Source: UMGS902 sp045580835
Lineage (GTDB): Bacteria > Bacillota > Clostridia > Oscillospirales > CAG-272
Length of the DNA: 64,000 bases
NCBI GenBank assembly: GCA_045580835.1
Contig: JAZNOM010000024.1
Span: forward strand, 1 to 64,000
Direction of reading: 5' to 3'
The position numbers and the translations under genes are program-made. Shown one piece after another: positions 1 to 7,132 of the stretch. The first letter of the stretch is position 1; every line of letters begins with the position of its first letter. Under the pieces are notes generated by a model. The model was not told where the DNA came from. It worked only from the letters and a program-made list of their open reading frames with translations, and ran no database searches.

Positions 1-119
1 TGAGCATGACCGATGCCGCACTTGAAGCCGGTTTCACTTCAATAAGAACTTTCAACCGTCGTTTTTTTATAGAAACCGGAAAAACGCCACGCGAATATGC
101 TAAAGAATTTTCAAAATAA
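1..119 (+). CDS. AraC-family transcriptional regulator, C-terminal fragment
   Basis: The reading frame is open from the window edge to TAA at 117-119. It encodes the second helix-turn-helix of an AraC/XylS regulator: the pattern Asp-Ala-Ala-Leu-Glu-Ala-Gly-Phe, then Phe-Asn-Arg-Arg-Phe, then Gly-Lys-Thr-Pro-Arg-Glu-Tyr is the hallmark recognition helix and PREY-like ending of the family. The effector domain and first HTH lie outside the window, so ligand and targets cannot be told. A hairpin starts right at the stop codon. Confidence 0.8.
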   Translation, partial: SMTDAALEAGFTSIRTFNRRFFIETGKTPREYAKEFSK

Positions 120-297
120 AAGCGCCCCTTGGCGCTTTCAGTCTGATGACAAAGTCATCAGGCTGAGCAGAGGATGAGAAACGCGGGCAGATTTTTGGAT
201 TTTTGTTTCGTCGGCGTACATGTGTACGGTAGAGACAAAAATCCGAAAAAGCAAGTAACGGCAAGGGCTTAAAAAGCCCTTGCCGCATTTTGTTTTT
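119..297. other. chain of four consecutive hairpins in gene-free DNA
   Basis: No credible gene lies between 120 and 438. The first 180 bases fold almost completely on themselves. Stem 1 is 119-126 with 131-138. Stem 2 is 139-150 with 154-165 (12 bp, one G-T pair). Stem 3 is 192-206 with 235-249, topped by a small hairpin 215-219/224-228. Stem 4 is the perfect 12-bp stem 259-270/274-285, followed by a T-rich run. A dispersed palindromic element or a structured RNA ending in a terminator would both fit. Bases 298-378 show nothing recognisable apart from a 5-bp repeat near 350-370. Confidence 0.5.
259..297 (+). terminator. intrinsic terminator (12-bp perfect stem)
   Basis: Perfect 12-bp stem 259-270/274-285 with a 3-base A loop, followed by a T-rich stretch at 288-299. 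It could end the AraC transcript or an RNA made from the hairpin chain. Confidence 0.6.
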
Positions 298-378
298 TAT
301 AAAAAGTGAAAAAATATTTCAATTTATTCGCTTCGCGTTTAATTCTTACTTGCGATCTGACGTGTTTGTCAGCACTCT

Positions 379-408
379 GAAAGCGCCTTTTGGCGCTTTT
401 TTATTTTT
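379..408 (+). terminator. intrinsic terminator before the yunB-like gene
   Basis: GC-rich 9-bp stem (379-387 with 392-400, TTTT loop) runs into a long T tract. Its core stem sequence is the same as the hairpin at 119-138, so the two bracket the gene-free stretch. Confidence 0.7.
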
Positions 409-438
409 CTTCATATGATAAAGTGAGGTGAGATATGA

Positions 439-1155
439 ATGCCGTTTGAAACATTCAAATGCAGCAATTTGCGAAGGAAAAGCACAATGAAAACGCTTTT
501 CGGGGCGCTTGCGGCATTAGTATTTGTTTGTCTTTCTTTGACCTTAATCTACAATTTTCAGCTTATTCCCGTTCTTATACCGTTTGCAAAAGCAAGTATT
601 TCAACAGAAATCACAAAAGAAATGCAAAATGTTATAGGTGAATGTATTTCAAGCGGCTCTTACTCGGATTTTGTAAATCTTACCTACAATTCCGAGGGAA
701 ACGTTACTTCGCTAAAAACCAACTCTTCGAGCATCGCGCTTGTATGCAGTAATATTACAAAAGCCGCAATAAATAACCTCACCGATAATAATACCATAGC
801 GGTAAGAATACCGCTTGGAACATTAAGCGGCGGAGCGGTTTTGGCAGGCAAAGGTCCCGACATAAAAATAAAAGTGAGAGTTTCACCGAAAGTTACCGTT
901 TCTGCCGAAAACGAGTTTTACGAAAGCGGAATTAATCAAACCTTGCACCGTATTGTAGCAAAGTTAAATGTAAAAGCATATGCACTGCTTCCGCTTTTTC
1001 CGCAAGAGATTGACGTAGCAACCGAATACTGCATCGCAGAAACGGTGATTGTAGGAAAAGTTCCGGACGCATATACAAAAATCAACCGCCTTGACGACGA
1101 CCTTTTGGAAAGTGACATTGACGATATATACGACTTTGGTGCAACTTTAGATTAA
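439..1155 (+). CDS. yunB: sporulation protein YunB-like
   Basis: 238 residues: a short basic N-terminus, one membrane segment (about residues 20-40) and an extracellular domain. The C-terminal half has the family pattern: an Asn-Glu-Phe then Gly-Ile-Asn-Gln-Thr-Leu-His motif near residues 155-172, and an Ala-Glu-Thr-Val-Ile-Val-Gly-Lys-Val-Pro motif near residues 206-216. YunB is a mother-cell (sigma-E) sporulation protein in Bacillus of uncertain biochemical role; the length matches. A GAGGTGAG ribosome site at 425-432 suits the ATG at 439. A second ATG at 487 also has an AAGGA site, so the start is not certain. A terminator hairpin ends just 30 bases upstream, so it should have its own promoter, which I could not place. 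Confidence 0.8.
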   Translation: MPFETFKCSNLRRKSTMKTLFGALAALVFVCLSLTLIYNFQLIPVLIPFAKASISTEITKEMQNVIGECISSGSYSDFVNLTYNSEGNVTSLKTNSSSIALVCSNITKAAINNLTDNNTIAVRIPLGTLSGGAVLAGKGPDIKIKVRVSPKVTVSAENEFYESGINQTLHRIVAKLNVKAYALLPLFPQEIDVATEYCIAETVIVGKVPDAYTKINRLDDDLLESDIDDIYDFGATLD

Positions 1156-1170
1156 ATTTGAAATATTTTG

Positions 1171-1199
1171 TTGCCATGTGCTTTAAGTTATGCTAAAAT
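1171..1199 (+). promoter_or_regulatory. sigma-A promoter for divIVA-like gene
   Basis: TTGCCA at 1171-1176, 17-base spacer, TAAAAT at 1194-1199 preceded by TGC (extended -10). It rules out an upstream start at 1168 for the next gene and favours the ATG at 1234. Confidence 0.65.
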
Positions 1200-1233
1200 A
1201 GTGTTAATACAATTAACCCATGAGGTGAGAGTT

Positions 1234-2016
1234 ATGTCTAAAGAAAAGATGGTTTATTTTCGCACCGCGCTTGGCGGATTCAATCGCGATGATGTAAACA
1301 GTTATATTGAAAAACTAAATGCCGAATTTGCAGAACGCGAACGCCTTGCTAAGAAAAGACTTGAAGCAGCTGACGCTAGAATTGCAGAACTTGAGAGCAA
1401 AAAAAGCGAGCTTGATGCTGCAAATGCACATATTAGCGAGCTTGAAAAAGAAGCCGAAACACGCGAAAAGCTTATTGCAGAATACATAACCAAAGTTGAG
1501 CAGCAGGCTGCAGAAATTGACAATCTTAACATTTCAAAGGATGATGCAGAAAGCGAAATTTCTTTGCTCACCGAAAAAATAGCTTCTCTCTCCGAAGCTA
1601 TCAGCAAATCCGAAAAATATGATGATATCAGCGGTCAAATCGGCGAAATAATCCTTTCTGCACGCTCTACCGCGGAGGACATAATAGCAAAAGCCGAGGA
1701 CGATGCTGCTGCAAAGCGCGCTGCCGCCGACTCCGAAATGGAAACTGCTGCCGCTAATTTCAATGCACGTGCCGCAACCGCCGCTTACGCTATCAAGAGC
1801 CAAATGAAAAAGCTTGCTCGCGATTCATATGCTACCGTTGCAGAAAAGGCAAACGAAACCTCGGAAATGCTCCGTAATCTCGCTGCTCATATTAGCAGTG
1901 CAGCAGATGACTTTGAAGCAAAACTTGAAAACGGAAAGACTGATGCAGAAGCTGCAATTTCGGCTGAAGCTGCAAGAATTTTTACCGACGATAACCGTCT
2001 TTCTTTAAAAAAATAA
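1234..2016 (+). CDS. DivIVA-domain coiled-coil protein
   Basis: 260 residues. The first 25 residues (Val-Tyr-Phe-Arg-Thr-Ala-Leu-Gly-Gly-Phe-Asn-Arg-Asp-Asp-Val and on to Tyr-Ile) are the DivIVA/GpsB membrane-binding motif. They are followed by a long Glu/Lys/Ala-rich coiled coil (about residues 30-135) and an Ala-rich helical tail. DivIVA proteins sense curved membrane at septa and poles and recruit division or chromosome-anchoring proteins. The partner here is unknown, and it may be a DivIVA-like protein other than DivIVA itself. The start at 1234 has GAGGTGAG at 1222-1229. Its stop overlaps the start of the fumarase subunit (TAATG), so the two are translationally coupled, an unusual pairing. 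Confidence 0.75.
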   Translation: MSKEKMVYFRTALGGFNRDDVNSYIEKLNAEFAERERLAKKRLEAADARIAELESKKSELDAANAHISELEKEAETREKLIAEYITKVEQQAAEIDNLNISKDDAESEISLLTEKIASLSEAISKSEKYDDISGQIGEIILSARSTAEDIIAKAEDDAAAKRAAADSEMETAAANFNARAATAAYAIKSQMKKLARDSYATVAEKANETSEMLRNLAAHISSAADDFEAKLENGKTDAEAAISAEAARIFTDDNRLSLKK

Positions 2017-2537
2017 TGAAAAGTTACTCAACACAAAACTACAGAGAGTGGGCTAAAGAGGTAAAAGCCGGTGACGAGATCCTGCTTTCAGGCATTGTTT
2101 ACACCTCGCGCGACGCCGCCCATAAGCGCATTTTTGAGGCTATGAAAAGCGGCGTAGCTTTGCCCTATGACATTAAAGATGCTTTTATTTACTACGCAGG
2201 TCCGACTCCTGCAAAAAGCGGTGCCGTAGGCTCATGCGGACCTACCACCTCTTCACGCATGGATGTATTTGCACCTACACTTTACAACATGGGGCTTGCC
2301 GCAACCATAGGCAAAGGTGACAGAAGCGAAGAGGTTTACAACGCTATCACAAAAAATGGCGGTATCTACCTCTGCGCGATAGGCGGCGCAGGTGCGCTTG
2401 CTTCAAAAGCGATTATTTCTGCCGAAGTTATCGCATATGATGACCTTGGTTGCGAATCGGTAAAGCGTTTTGAAATCAAAGACTTTCCTCTCTACGTAGC
2501 AATAGATACGCACGGCAACAGTATCTTTAAGAATTAG
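2016..2537 (+). CDS. fumarate hydratase class I, beta subunit
   Basis: 173 residues, full length for the separate beta subunit (FumB/TtdB C-terminal domain). The Gly-Pro-Thr-Thr-Ser-Ser-Arg-Met-Asp signature (residues about 70-78) and a Gly-Gly-Ala-Gly-Ala-Leu stretch are clear. The family hydrates fumarate to malate (or dehydrates tartrate) as an alpha/beta pair in which the alpha subunit carries the 4Fe-4S cluster. No alpha subunit lies beside it: its upstream neighbour is the DivIVA-like gene, overlapping by one base. The alpha gene must be elsewhere if the enzyme works. Tartrate dehydratase remains possible. Confidence 0.85.
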   Translation: MKSYSTQNYREWAKEVKAGDEILLSGIVYTSRDAAHKRIFEAMKSGVALPYDIKDAFIYYAGPTPAKSGAVGSCGPTTSSRMDVFAPTLYNMGLAATIGKGDRSEEVYNAITKNGGIYLCAIGGAGALASKAIISAEVIAYDDLGCESVKRFEIKDFPLYVAIDTHGNSIFKN

Positions 2538-2550
2538 AAAGGAGTCTGCC

Positions 2551-3423
2551 GTGATGTCTATAGGAAGCAAAATTAAAATATTACGAAAAAAGCGCGGTAT
2601 GACTCAAGCTATGCTTGCCGAAGGCATAATAACTCGCGGAATGTTAAGCCGCATCGAAAGCGGTAGTGCGATGCCCTCTATGCAATCGCTTAACGCACTT
2701 GCTTTAAAGCTTGATGTTTCGCCGTCCTTTTTGATTGAAGACGGCGATGATATTTTGCCCGCTGAACGAGCGCGGCTTGCCAAAGCCATTGAAAAAGAGT
2801 ATAAGGACGGTAACTATCAAGACTGTTTGAGTCTATTTGAGTATTTACATCTTGAAACTGACGCGAAATTTGCCCCGATTTTTGTTTGCTCTGCTTTTGA
2901 GCGTGCAAAACTACATTTTTTCAAGGGCGAGTTTAGTTTATCGAAAGAACTGCTAAAGCAGGCAGAATCGGTTTTACCGAGTTTGCTCATACCGCCTGCA
3001 AATATTTCGCAAAAGCAAATAGCTTTATTGTTTGCTGTTATTGAAAACATTGATAATATAGATAATGCCATTGATATTGCGGATGAAAAACCCGACTTTT
3101 CATCTTCGCTTTCTGTTTTTTTCACAATGCTTAAGTTGATTAAATCAGGCAACCATGCGGAATGTGTTTCTCTTATGAAATTCTGCGACATTGACGGCAT
3201 CTACAAAGATTACATTAATGCGCAAATCACTATTACGAACTATAAATTCATTGACGCAATTCTTTCAATGAAATCAATTATGTCAAATGAAGATTGCCCG
3301 GTATTTTTAAAATTGCTTTGCCTTTCTTCAATAGAAAACTGTTGTAAGCTTTGCGAGGACTACAAAGGTGCATATGAAAACCATTTAGCATACCAAGCAT
3401 TGCTTGACAGTATCAACAGATAA
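2551..3423 (+). CDS. XRE-family regulator with helical repeat domain
   Basis: 290 residues. Residues 3-60 form a Cro/C1-type helix-turn-helix (Leu-Arg-Lys-Lys-Arg-Gly-Met-Thr-Gln-Ala, then Ser-Arg-Ile-Glu-Ser-Gly). The rest is all-helical and looks TPR-like, as in Rgg/PlcR-type peptide-sensing regulators, though no secreted peptide gene is seen nearby. AAAGGAG at 2538-2544 serves GTG 2551 (6 bases) or ATG 2554 (9 bases). It lies 13 bases after the fumarase gene and is probably co-transcribed with it. Target genes cannot be told. Confidence 0.75.
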   Translation: MMSIGSKIKILRKKRGMTQAMLAEGIITRGMLSRIESGSAMPSMQSLNALALKLDVSPSFLIEDGDDILPAERARLAKAIEKEYKDGNYQDCLSLFEYLHLETDAKFAPIFVCSAFERAKLHFFKGEFSLSKELLKQAESVLPSLLIPPANISQKQIALLFAVIENIDNIDNAIDIADEKPDFSSSLSVFFTMLKLIKSGNHAECVSLMKFCDIDGIYKDYINAQITITNYKFIDAILSMKSIMSNEDCPVFLKLLCLSSIENCCKLCEDYKGAYENHLAYQALLDSINR

Positions 3424-3427
3424 TTTA

Positions 3428-3459
3428 ACGCCGCATGGGTTCTTCCCTGCGGTGTTTTT
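3428..3459 (+). terminator. intrinsic terminator after the XRE gene
   Basis: GC-rich stem centred on CCGCA/TGCGG with GGG/CCC inside, followed by TTTTT. It lies directly after the XRE stop codon. Confidence 0.75.
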
Positions 3460-3525
3460 GTTTGTTTTGCATAAACCCGTGAAAATACTTCAACAAATTC
3501 TGTCAAATTTTTAACTTAATTTTAT

Positions 3526-3554
3526 TTGAAAAAACAAATGTTTTATGATATAGT
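3526..3554 (+). promoter_or_regulatory. candidate sigma-A promoter for the decarboxylase operon
   Basis: TTGAAA at 3526-3531, 17-base spacer, TATAGT at 3549-3554. A TATAAT at 3556-3561 lacks a well-placed -35. Either would give a leader of about 80 bases. Confidence 0.5.
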
Positions 3555-3641
3555 ATATAATGGGAAAGAAAAGGGGTTTTACCTATTTCCTGTTTTGCGA
3601 AAATAAAAACAAAATATAAATTTAGTAAACGGAGGTTTACA

Positions 3642-5102
3642 ATGGAGAACAAAATTCAGAGTGCAGCTGCTCTCCGTCGCGCTCTCGGCAAAAAAGATGC
3701 TGAAAGCGTAAAGGCTGCTGCAACGGCAAAAACATACTCCGCAAGACAGCTTATTGCTTCTGTTCTTGACGAAGGTACTTTTGCTGAAATCGGCGCATAT
3801 GTAAAGCGCGCTCCCGAAAGTGAAGAATTTGAGGGCGTAATTTGCGGATACGGCGCTATTGACAGCCGTCTTGTGTTTATCTTTGCACAGGACTTCTACC
3901 GCATGAAGGGTGCTTTTGACGATGTTCAGGCAAAGAAGATATGCTCCCTTTACGACCTTGCTATCAAAAACGGTGCGCCCGTTATCGGTATCTTTAACAG
4001 TGCCGGTGCCGTAATCAGCGAAGGTGTTGACGCACTCGGCGCATACGGCAGAGTTATGAATGCCGTTTCTAAGGCATCCGGTATCATTCCTCAGATTGCA
4101 TACGTTGACGGTATTTGTGCAGGCAGTACTGCCGTAATCGCATCTATGTTTGACATTGCCGTTTCCGTAAAGGACAAGTCCAGCGTATATGTTAATCCTC
4201 CCACGCTTCTCGGCGGCAAGGCCGGTACAAGCGAATACGCAAGTGCAAACGGTCTTATTTCCAAGGTTTATGCAACCGAGGCAGAAGCTCTCGGCGGCAT
4301 CCGTACCCTTGTAAACTATCTCCCCCAAAACAACATGGAAGGCACTGTTACTGAAATGATAACAGATGACCTTAACCGCCTTGTTGATGTTTCTTTTGTA
4401 GCAAACGGTGAATACGATGTTAAAAATGTCATCGGTGCGGTTACAGACAATGCAAACTTTATTGAACTCTCCGAAGAATATGCTCCCGAAGCAGTTTGCG
4501 CTCTTGCAACAATCGGCGGAAGCGTTACAGGTGTTGTTGCAAACCAGCCTAAAGTAAACGGCGGCAGACTCACTCCCTTCGGTGCAAGAAAGATTGCAAA
4601 ATTTGTTTCCATGTGTGATAGTTTTGCTATCCCCGTACTTACTCTCGTTGACAGTGAAGGCTTTGCTGTAGGCGATGAATATGAGAATATGCCTTTTGCG
4701 GCTGAACTTTCAAAGCTTGCATACGCATACTCCGGCGCTACAACAGCAAAGGTTACCGTAGTACTCGGCAACGCATTCGGCGGTGCATTTACTCTCATGG
4801 GTTCAAAATCCATCGGCGCGGATGTTGCCTTTTCTCTCGACAGTGCAAAGATCAGCATAATGTCGCCGCGAAGCGCGGTTGCATTCCTTTGCAACGAAAA
4901 AGTTGCGAAGAAAACTCGCGAAGAAGTTGAAGCAAATTGGGCTGCTGAAAATGCAGCACCCGTAAAGGCTGCCGTTCACGGTGAAATCGATGACATCATC
5001 GAGTCCGCAGAACTTCGTCAGCGCATCTGTGCTGCCCTTTCGATGCTTGCTTCCAAGTGCGGCACCGCTCCCGAGCGCAGACATCCCAACATGCCCCTTT
5101 AA
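3642..5102 (+). CDS. acyl-CoA carboxyltransferase subunit (MmdA/12S-like), divergent
   Basis: 486 residues with two crotonase-fold halves, as in methylmalonyl-CoA decarboxylase alpha, transcarboxylase 12S and PccB (usually 500-520). The N half has Glu-Gly-Val-Asp-Ala-Leu (127-132). The C half has Val-Ala-Asn-Gln-Pro-Lys-Val and Phe-Gly-Gly-Ala-Phe. Known relatives move a carboxyl group between acyl-CoA and biotin. Unusually, the first oxyanion-hole motif, normally Asp-Ser-Gly-Gly-Ala-Arg, reads Asn-Ser-Ala-Gly-Ala-Val (119-124), and the second, normally Cys-Ala-Gly-Gly, reads Cys-Ala-Gly-Ser (159-162). Activity or substrate may therefore differ. First gene of an operon with OadG, biotin-carrier, OadB and 5S-type subunits; ribosome site GGAGG just upstream. 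Confidence 0.8.
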   Translation: MENKIQSAAALRRALGKKDAESVKAAATAKTYSARQLIASVLDEGTFAEIGAYVKRAPESEEFEGVICGYGAIDSRLVFIFAQDFYRMKGAFDDVQAKKICSLYDLAIKNGAPVIGIFNSAGAVISEGVDALGAYGRVMNAVSKASGIIPQIAYVDGICAGSTAVIASMFDIAVSVKDKSSVYVNPPTLLGGKAGTSEYASANGLISKVYATEAEALGGIRTLVNYLPQNNMEGTVTEMITDDLNRLVDVSFVANGEYDVKNVIGAVTDNANFIELSEEYAPEAVCALATIGGSVTGVVANQPKVNGGRLTPFGARKIAKFVSMCDSFAIPVLTLVDSEGFAVGDEYENMPFAAELSKLAYAYSGATTAKVTVVLGNAFGGAFTLMGSKSIGADVAFSLDSAKISIMSPRSAVAFLCNEKVAKKTREEVEANWAAENAAPVKAAVHGEIDDIIESAELRQRICAALSMLASKCGTAPERRHPNMPL

Positions 5103-5113
5103 GGAGGTAAACG

Positions 5114-5506
5114 ATGTTTGATTTTCTTTTAGACGCTGCTGCTCAAATCAGGCAGGTTCCTCACGAAACCATCAGCGAGAAACTCGCGGTTGGCGGCGAG
5201 GTTACACTCCGCGGCATGGGCACGGTTTTTGCAGTACTTATCCTTATTTGGATATTGGTTGAATTTCTGCATCTGCTTTTAGGTGTAAAAACTCCCAAGG
5301 CGGAACAAAAAACAGAAGTTGCTTCCGCTCCCGTAGAGGAAACCGTTGAAGAAGTGCCCGCATCAGCTCCGGCTCCCGTAGCTGATGACCTTGCGCTTAT
5401 CGCAGTAATTACTGCAGCAGTTGCCGCGGCAAGCGGCTCATCGCCAAACTCTTTCAGAGTTGTTTCTTTCAAACGCGCTAACAATAAGTTTTCCAGTGGA
5501 AAATAA
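5114..5506 (+). CDS. sodium-pump decarboxylase gamma subunit (OadG/MmdD type)
   Basis: 130 residues. One membrane helix (about residues 35-58) is followed by an Ala/Pro/Glu-rich linker and a small C-terminal segment with a Ser-Phe-Arg-Val-Val pattern. Gamma subunits assemble the biotin enzyme complex and anchor the carboxyltransferase to the membrane beta subunit. AAGGAGG precedes the start, 11 bases after the first operon gene. Assignment rests mostly on topology and position. Confidence 0.8.
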   Translation: MFDFLLDAAAQIRQVPHETISEKLAVGGEVTLRGMGTVFAVLILIWILVEFLHLLLGVKTPKAEQKTEVASAPVEETVEEVPASAPAPVADDLALIAVITAAVAAASGSSPNSFRVVSFKRANNKFSSGK

Positions 5507-5525
5507 TCATAAGGAGATTAACAAA

Positions 5526-5909
5526 ATGAAACAGTATACAATTACAGTTAACGGCGTTTCCTACGACGTTACAGTTGAAGAAATCGGCGGAACGCCCGCT
5601 ATCCCCGTAGCTGCAGCTCCCGTAGCCGCTCCTGCTGCGGCACCAGCAGCACCCGCGGCAGCTCCCGCTGCTCCCAAGGCTACCGGTACTGCCGGCGCAG
5701 TTAAGGTTAACGCCCCCATGCCCGGTACTATCCTCAAGATTAACGTTACCGTAGGTCAGGCTGTTAAATCCGGCGACTCTCTCTGCGTACTCGAAGCTAT
5801 GAAGATGGAAAACGATATCCCCGCTCCCAAAGACGGTACCGTTGCTTCTATCGAAGTTACCAAGGGTTCCTCTGTTCAGAGCGGCGACGTTCTCGTAACC
5901 CTTAACTGA
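5526..5909 (+). CDS. biotin carboxyl carrier protein (1.3S/MmdC type)
   Basis: 127 residues. A short N-terminal strand region is followed by an Ala/Pro linker (about 25-55) and a biotinyl domain (58-127) with Glu-Ala-Met-Lys-Met. Lys93 should carry the biotin. The carrier shuttles carboxyl-biotin between the carboxyltransferases and the membrane decarboxylase. Start chosen at ATG 5526 behind AAGGAG; an in-frame upstream extension would run into the OadG gene and is unlikely. No biotin carboxylase gene lies in the operon, which fits a decarboxylase or transcarboxylase rather than an ATP-driven carboxylase. Confidence 0.95.
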   Translation: MKQYTITVNGVSYDVTVEEIGGTPAIPVAAAPVAAPAAAPAAPAAAPAAPKATGTAGAVKVNAPMPGTILKINVTVGQAVKSGDSLCVLEAMKMENDIPAPKDGTVASIEVTKGSSVQSGDVLVTLN

Positions 5910-5932
5910 CTTTAAAGAAAGTTGGTACTCAC

Positions 5933-7114
5933 ATGGACTTTATAATGGATTTTGTGAGGAATACCGGCATAAATGAGTTTTTAAACGATCCCGTTTTACT
6001 CGGTAAAACCCTCGCAATGTATGTTATTATCGGTGTGCTTGTATACCTTGCTATCGGTAAAAAGTTTGAGCCTTTGCTCCTTTTGCCAATCGCTTTTGGT
6101 ATGCTGCTTGCCAATCTGCCCGGTGCGGAGCTTTTCCACATGGAATACTTCACCGACCCGAGCGGAAATCTTGACTACGGTCAGATTTTAAAGGGCGGTC
6201 TTATCGACATCCTTTACCTCGGTGTTAAACTCGGCATTTATCCCTCTCTTATTTTCCTTGGCGTTGGTGCAATGACCGACTTTACTCCTCTTATTGCAAA
6301 CCCCAAGAGTTTGCTCCTTGGCGCGGCTGCACAGTTCGGTGTTTTTGCAGCATTCTTTGGTGCGCTCTTCCTTGGATTTGCCCCCGAAGCTGCTGCGGCT
6401 ATCGGTATTATCGGTGGTGCAGACGGCCCCACCGCTATCCTTGTAACAAAGAGCTTGGCTCCTCACCTTCTCGGTGCTATCGCCGTTGCGGCATACTCAT
6501 ACATGGCACTTATTCCGATTATTCAGCCTCCCTTTATGAGGCTGCTCACCACAAAAAAAGAGCGTTCTGTTGTGATGAGCAATCTCCGCCCTGTTTCCAA
6601 GGTTGAAAAGATTGTATTCCCTATCGCCGTTACAGTTGTAGTTTGTCTTCTTGTTCCCGATGCCGCTCCGCTCGTAGGTTTCCTTATGCTCGGTAACCTC
6701 TTTAACGTTTGCGGCGTTACCGAACGTCTTTCCAAAACTGCGCAAAATGAGCTCTGCAACATTCTTACAATTTTCCTCGGTGTATCCGTAGGTGCAACCG
6801 CAAATGCAGAAGATTTCCTTTCAAAGGAAACCATTTACATAATTATTCTCGGTCTTACCGCATTCATTCTTGCTACATGTGCAGGAACTCTGTTCGGCAA
6901 GCTTATGTATCTTGTTACCGGCGGTAAAATCAATCCGCTTATCGGCTCCGCAGGTGTAAGCGCAGTTCCTATGGCTGCACGTGTAAGTAACATGGTTGGC
7001 CAGGAGGAAAATCCCTCCAACTTCCTGCTCATGCACGCAATGGGCCCCAATGTCGCAGGCGTTATCGGCTCTGCGGTTGCCGCAGGTGTGTTCCTGCAGT
7101 ACTTTATAGTTTAA
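5933..7114 (+). CDS. sodium-translocating decarboxylase beta subunit (OadB/MmdB/GcdB)
   Basis: 393 residues, a polytopic membrane protein with many hydrophobic segments. The family motif Gly-Gly-Ala-Asp-Gly-Pro-Thr is at residues 160-166, and the Asn-rich re-entrant region near Met-Gly-Pro-Asn-Val-Ala-Gly-Val-Ile-Gly is near the C-terminus. Beta subunits decarboxylate carboxy-biotin and pump Na+ out of the cell, converting decarboxylation energy into a sodium gradient. The ribosome site is weak (GAAAG), and ATG 5945 is a possible alternative start. Confidence 0.93.
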   Translation: MDFIMDFVRNTGINEFLNDPVLLGKTLAMYVIIGVLVYLAIGKKFEPLLLLPIAFGMLLANLPGAELFHMEYFTDPSGNLDYGQILKGGLIDILYLGVKLGIYPSLIFLGVGAMTDFTPLIANPKSLLLGAAAQFGVFAAFFGALFLGFAPEAAAAIGIIGGADGPTAILVTKSLAPHLLGAIAVAAYSYMALIPIIQPPFMRLLTTKKERSVVMSNLRPVSKVEKIVFPIAVTVVVCLLVPDAAPLVGFLMLGNLFNVCGVTERLSKTAQNELCNILTIFLGVSVGATANAEDFLSKETIYIIILGLTAFILATCAGTLFGKLMYLVTGGKINPLIGSAGVSAVPMAARVSNMVGQEENPSNFLLMHAMGPNVAGVIGSAVAAGVFLQYFIV

Positions 7115-7132
7115 TAAAGAGGTAAAATTCAA

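Noticed and set aside
412..420. Sigma-K-like -10 (CATANNNTA) for the yunB-like gene
   Set aside because: No matching -35, and the start site would fall inside the ribosome-binding site.
3579..4328. 249-codon open frame antisense to the carboxyltransferase gene
   Set aside because: It lies wholly opposite a clear gene, is Cys-rich with no family pattern, and has no ribosome site. Codon use in this genome often leaves long antisense frames.
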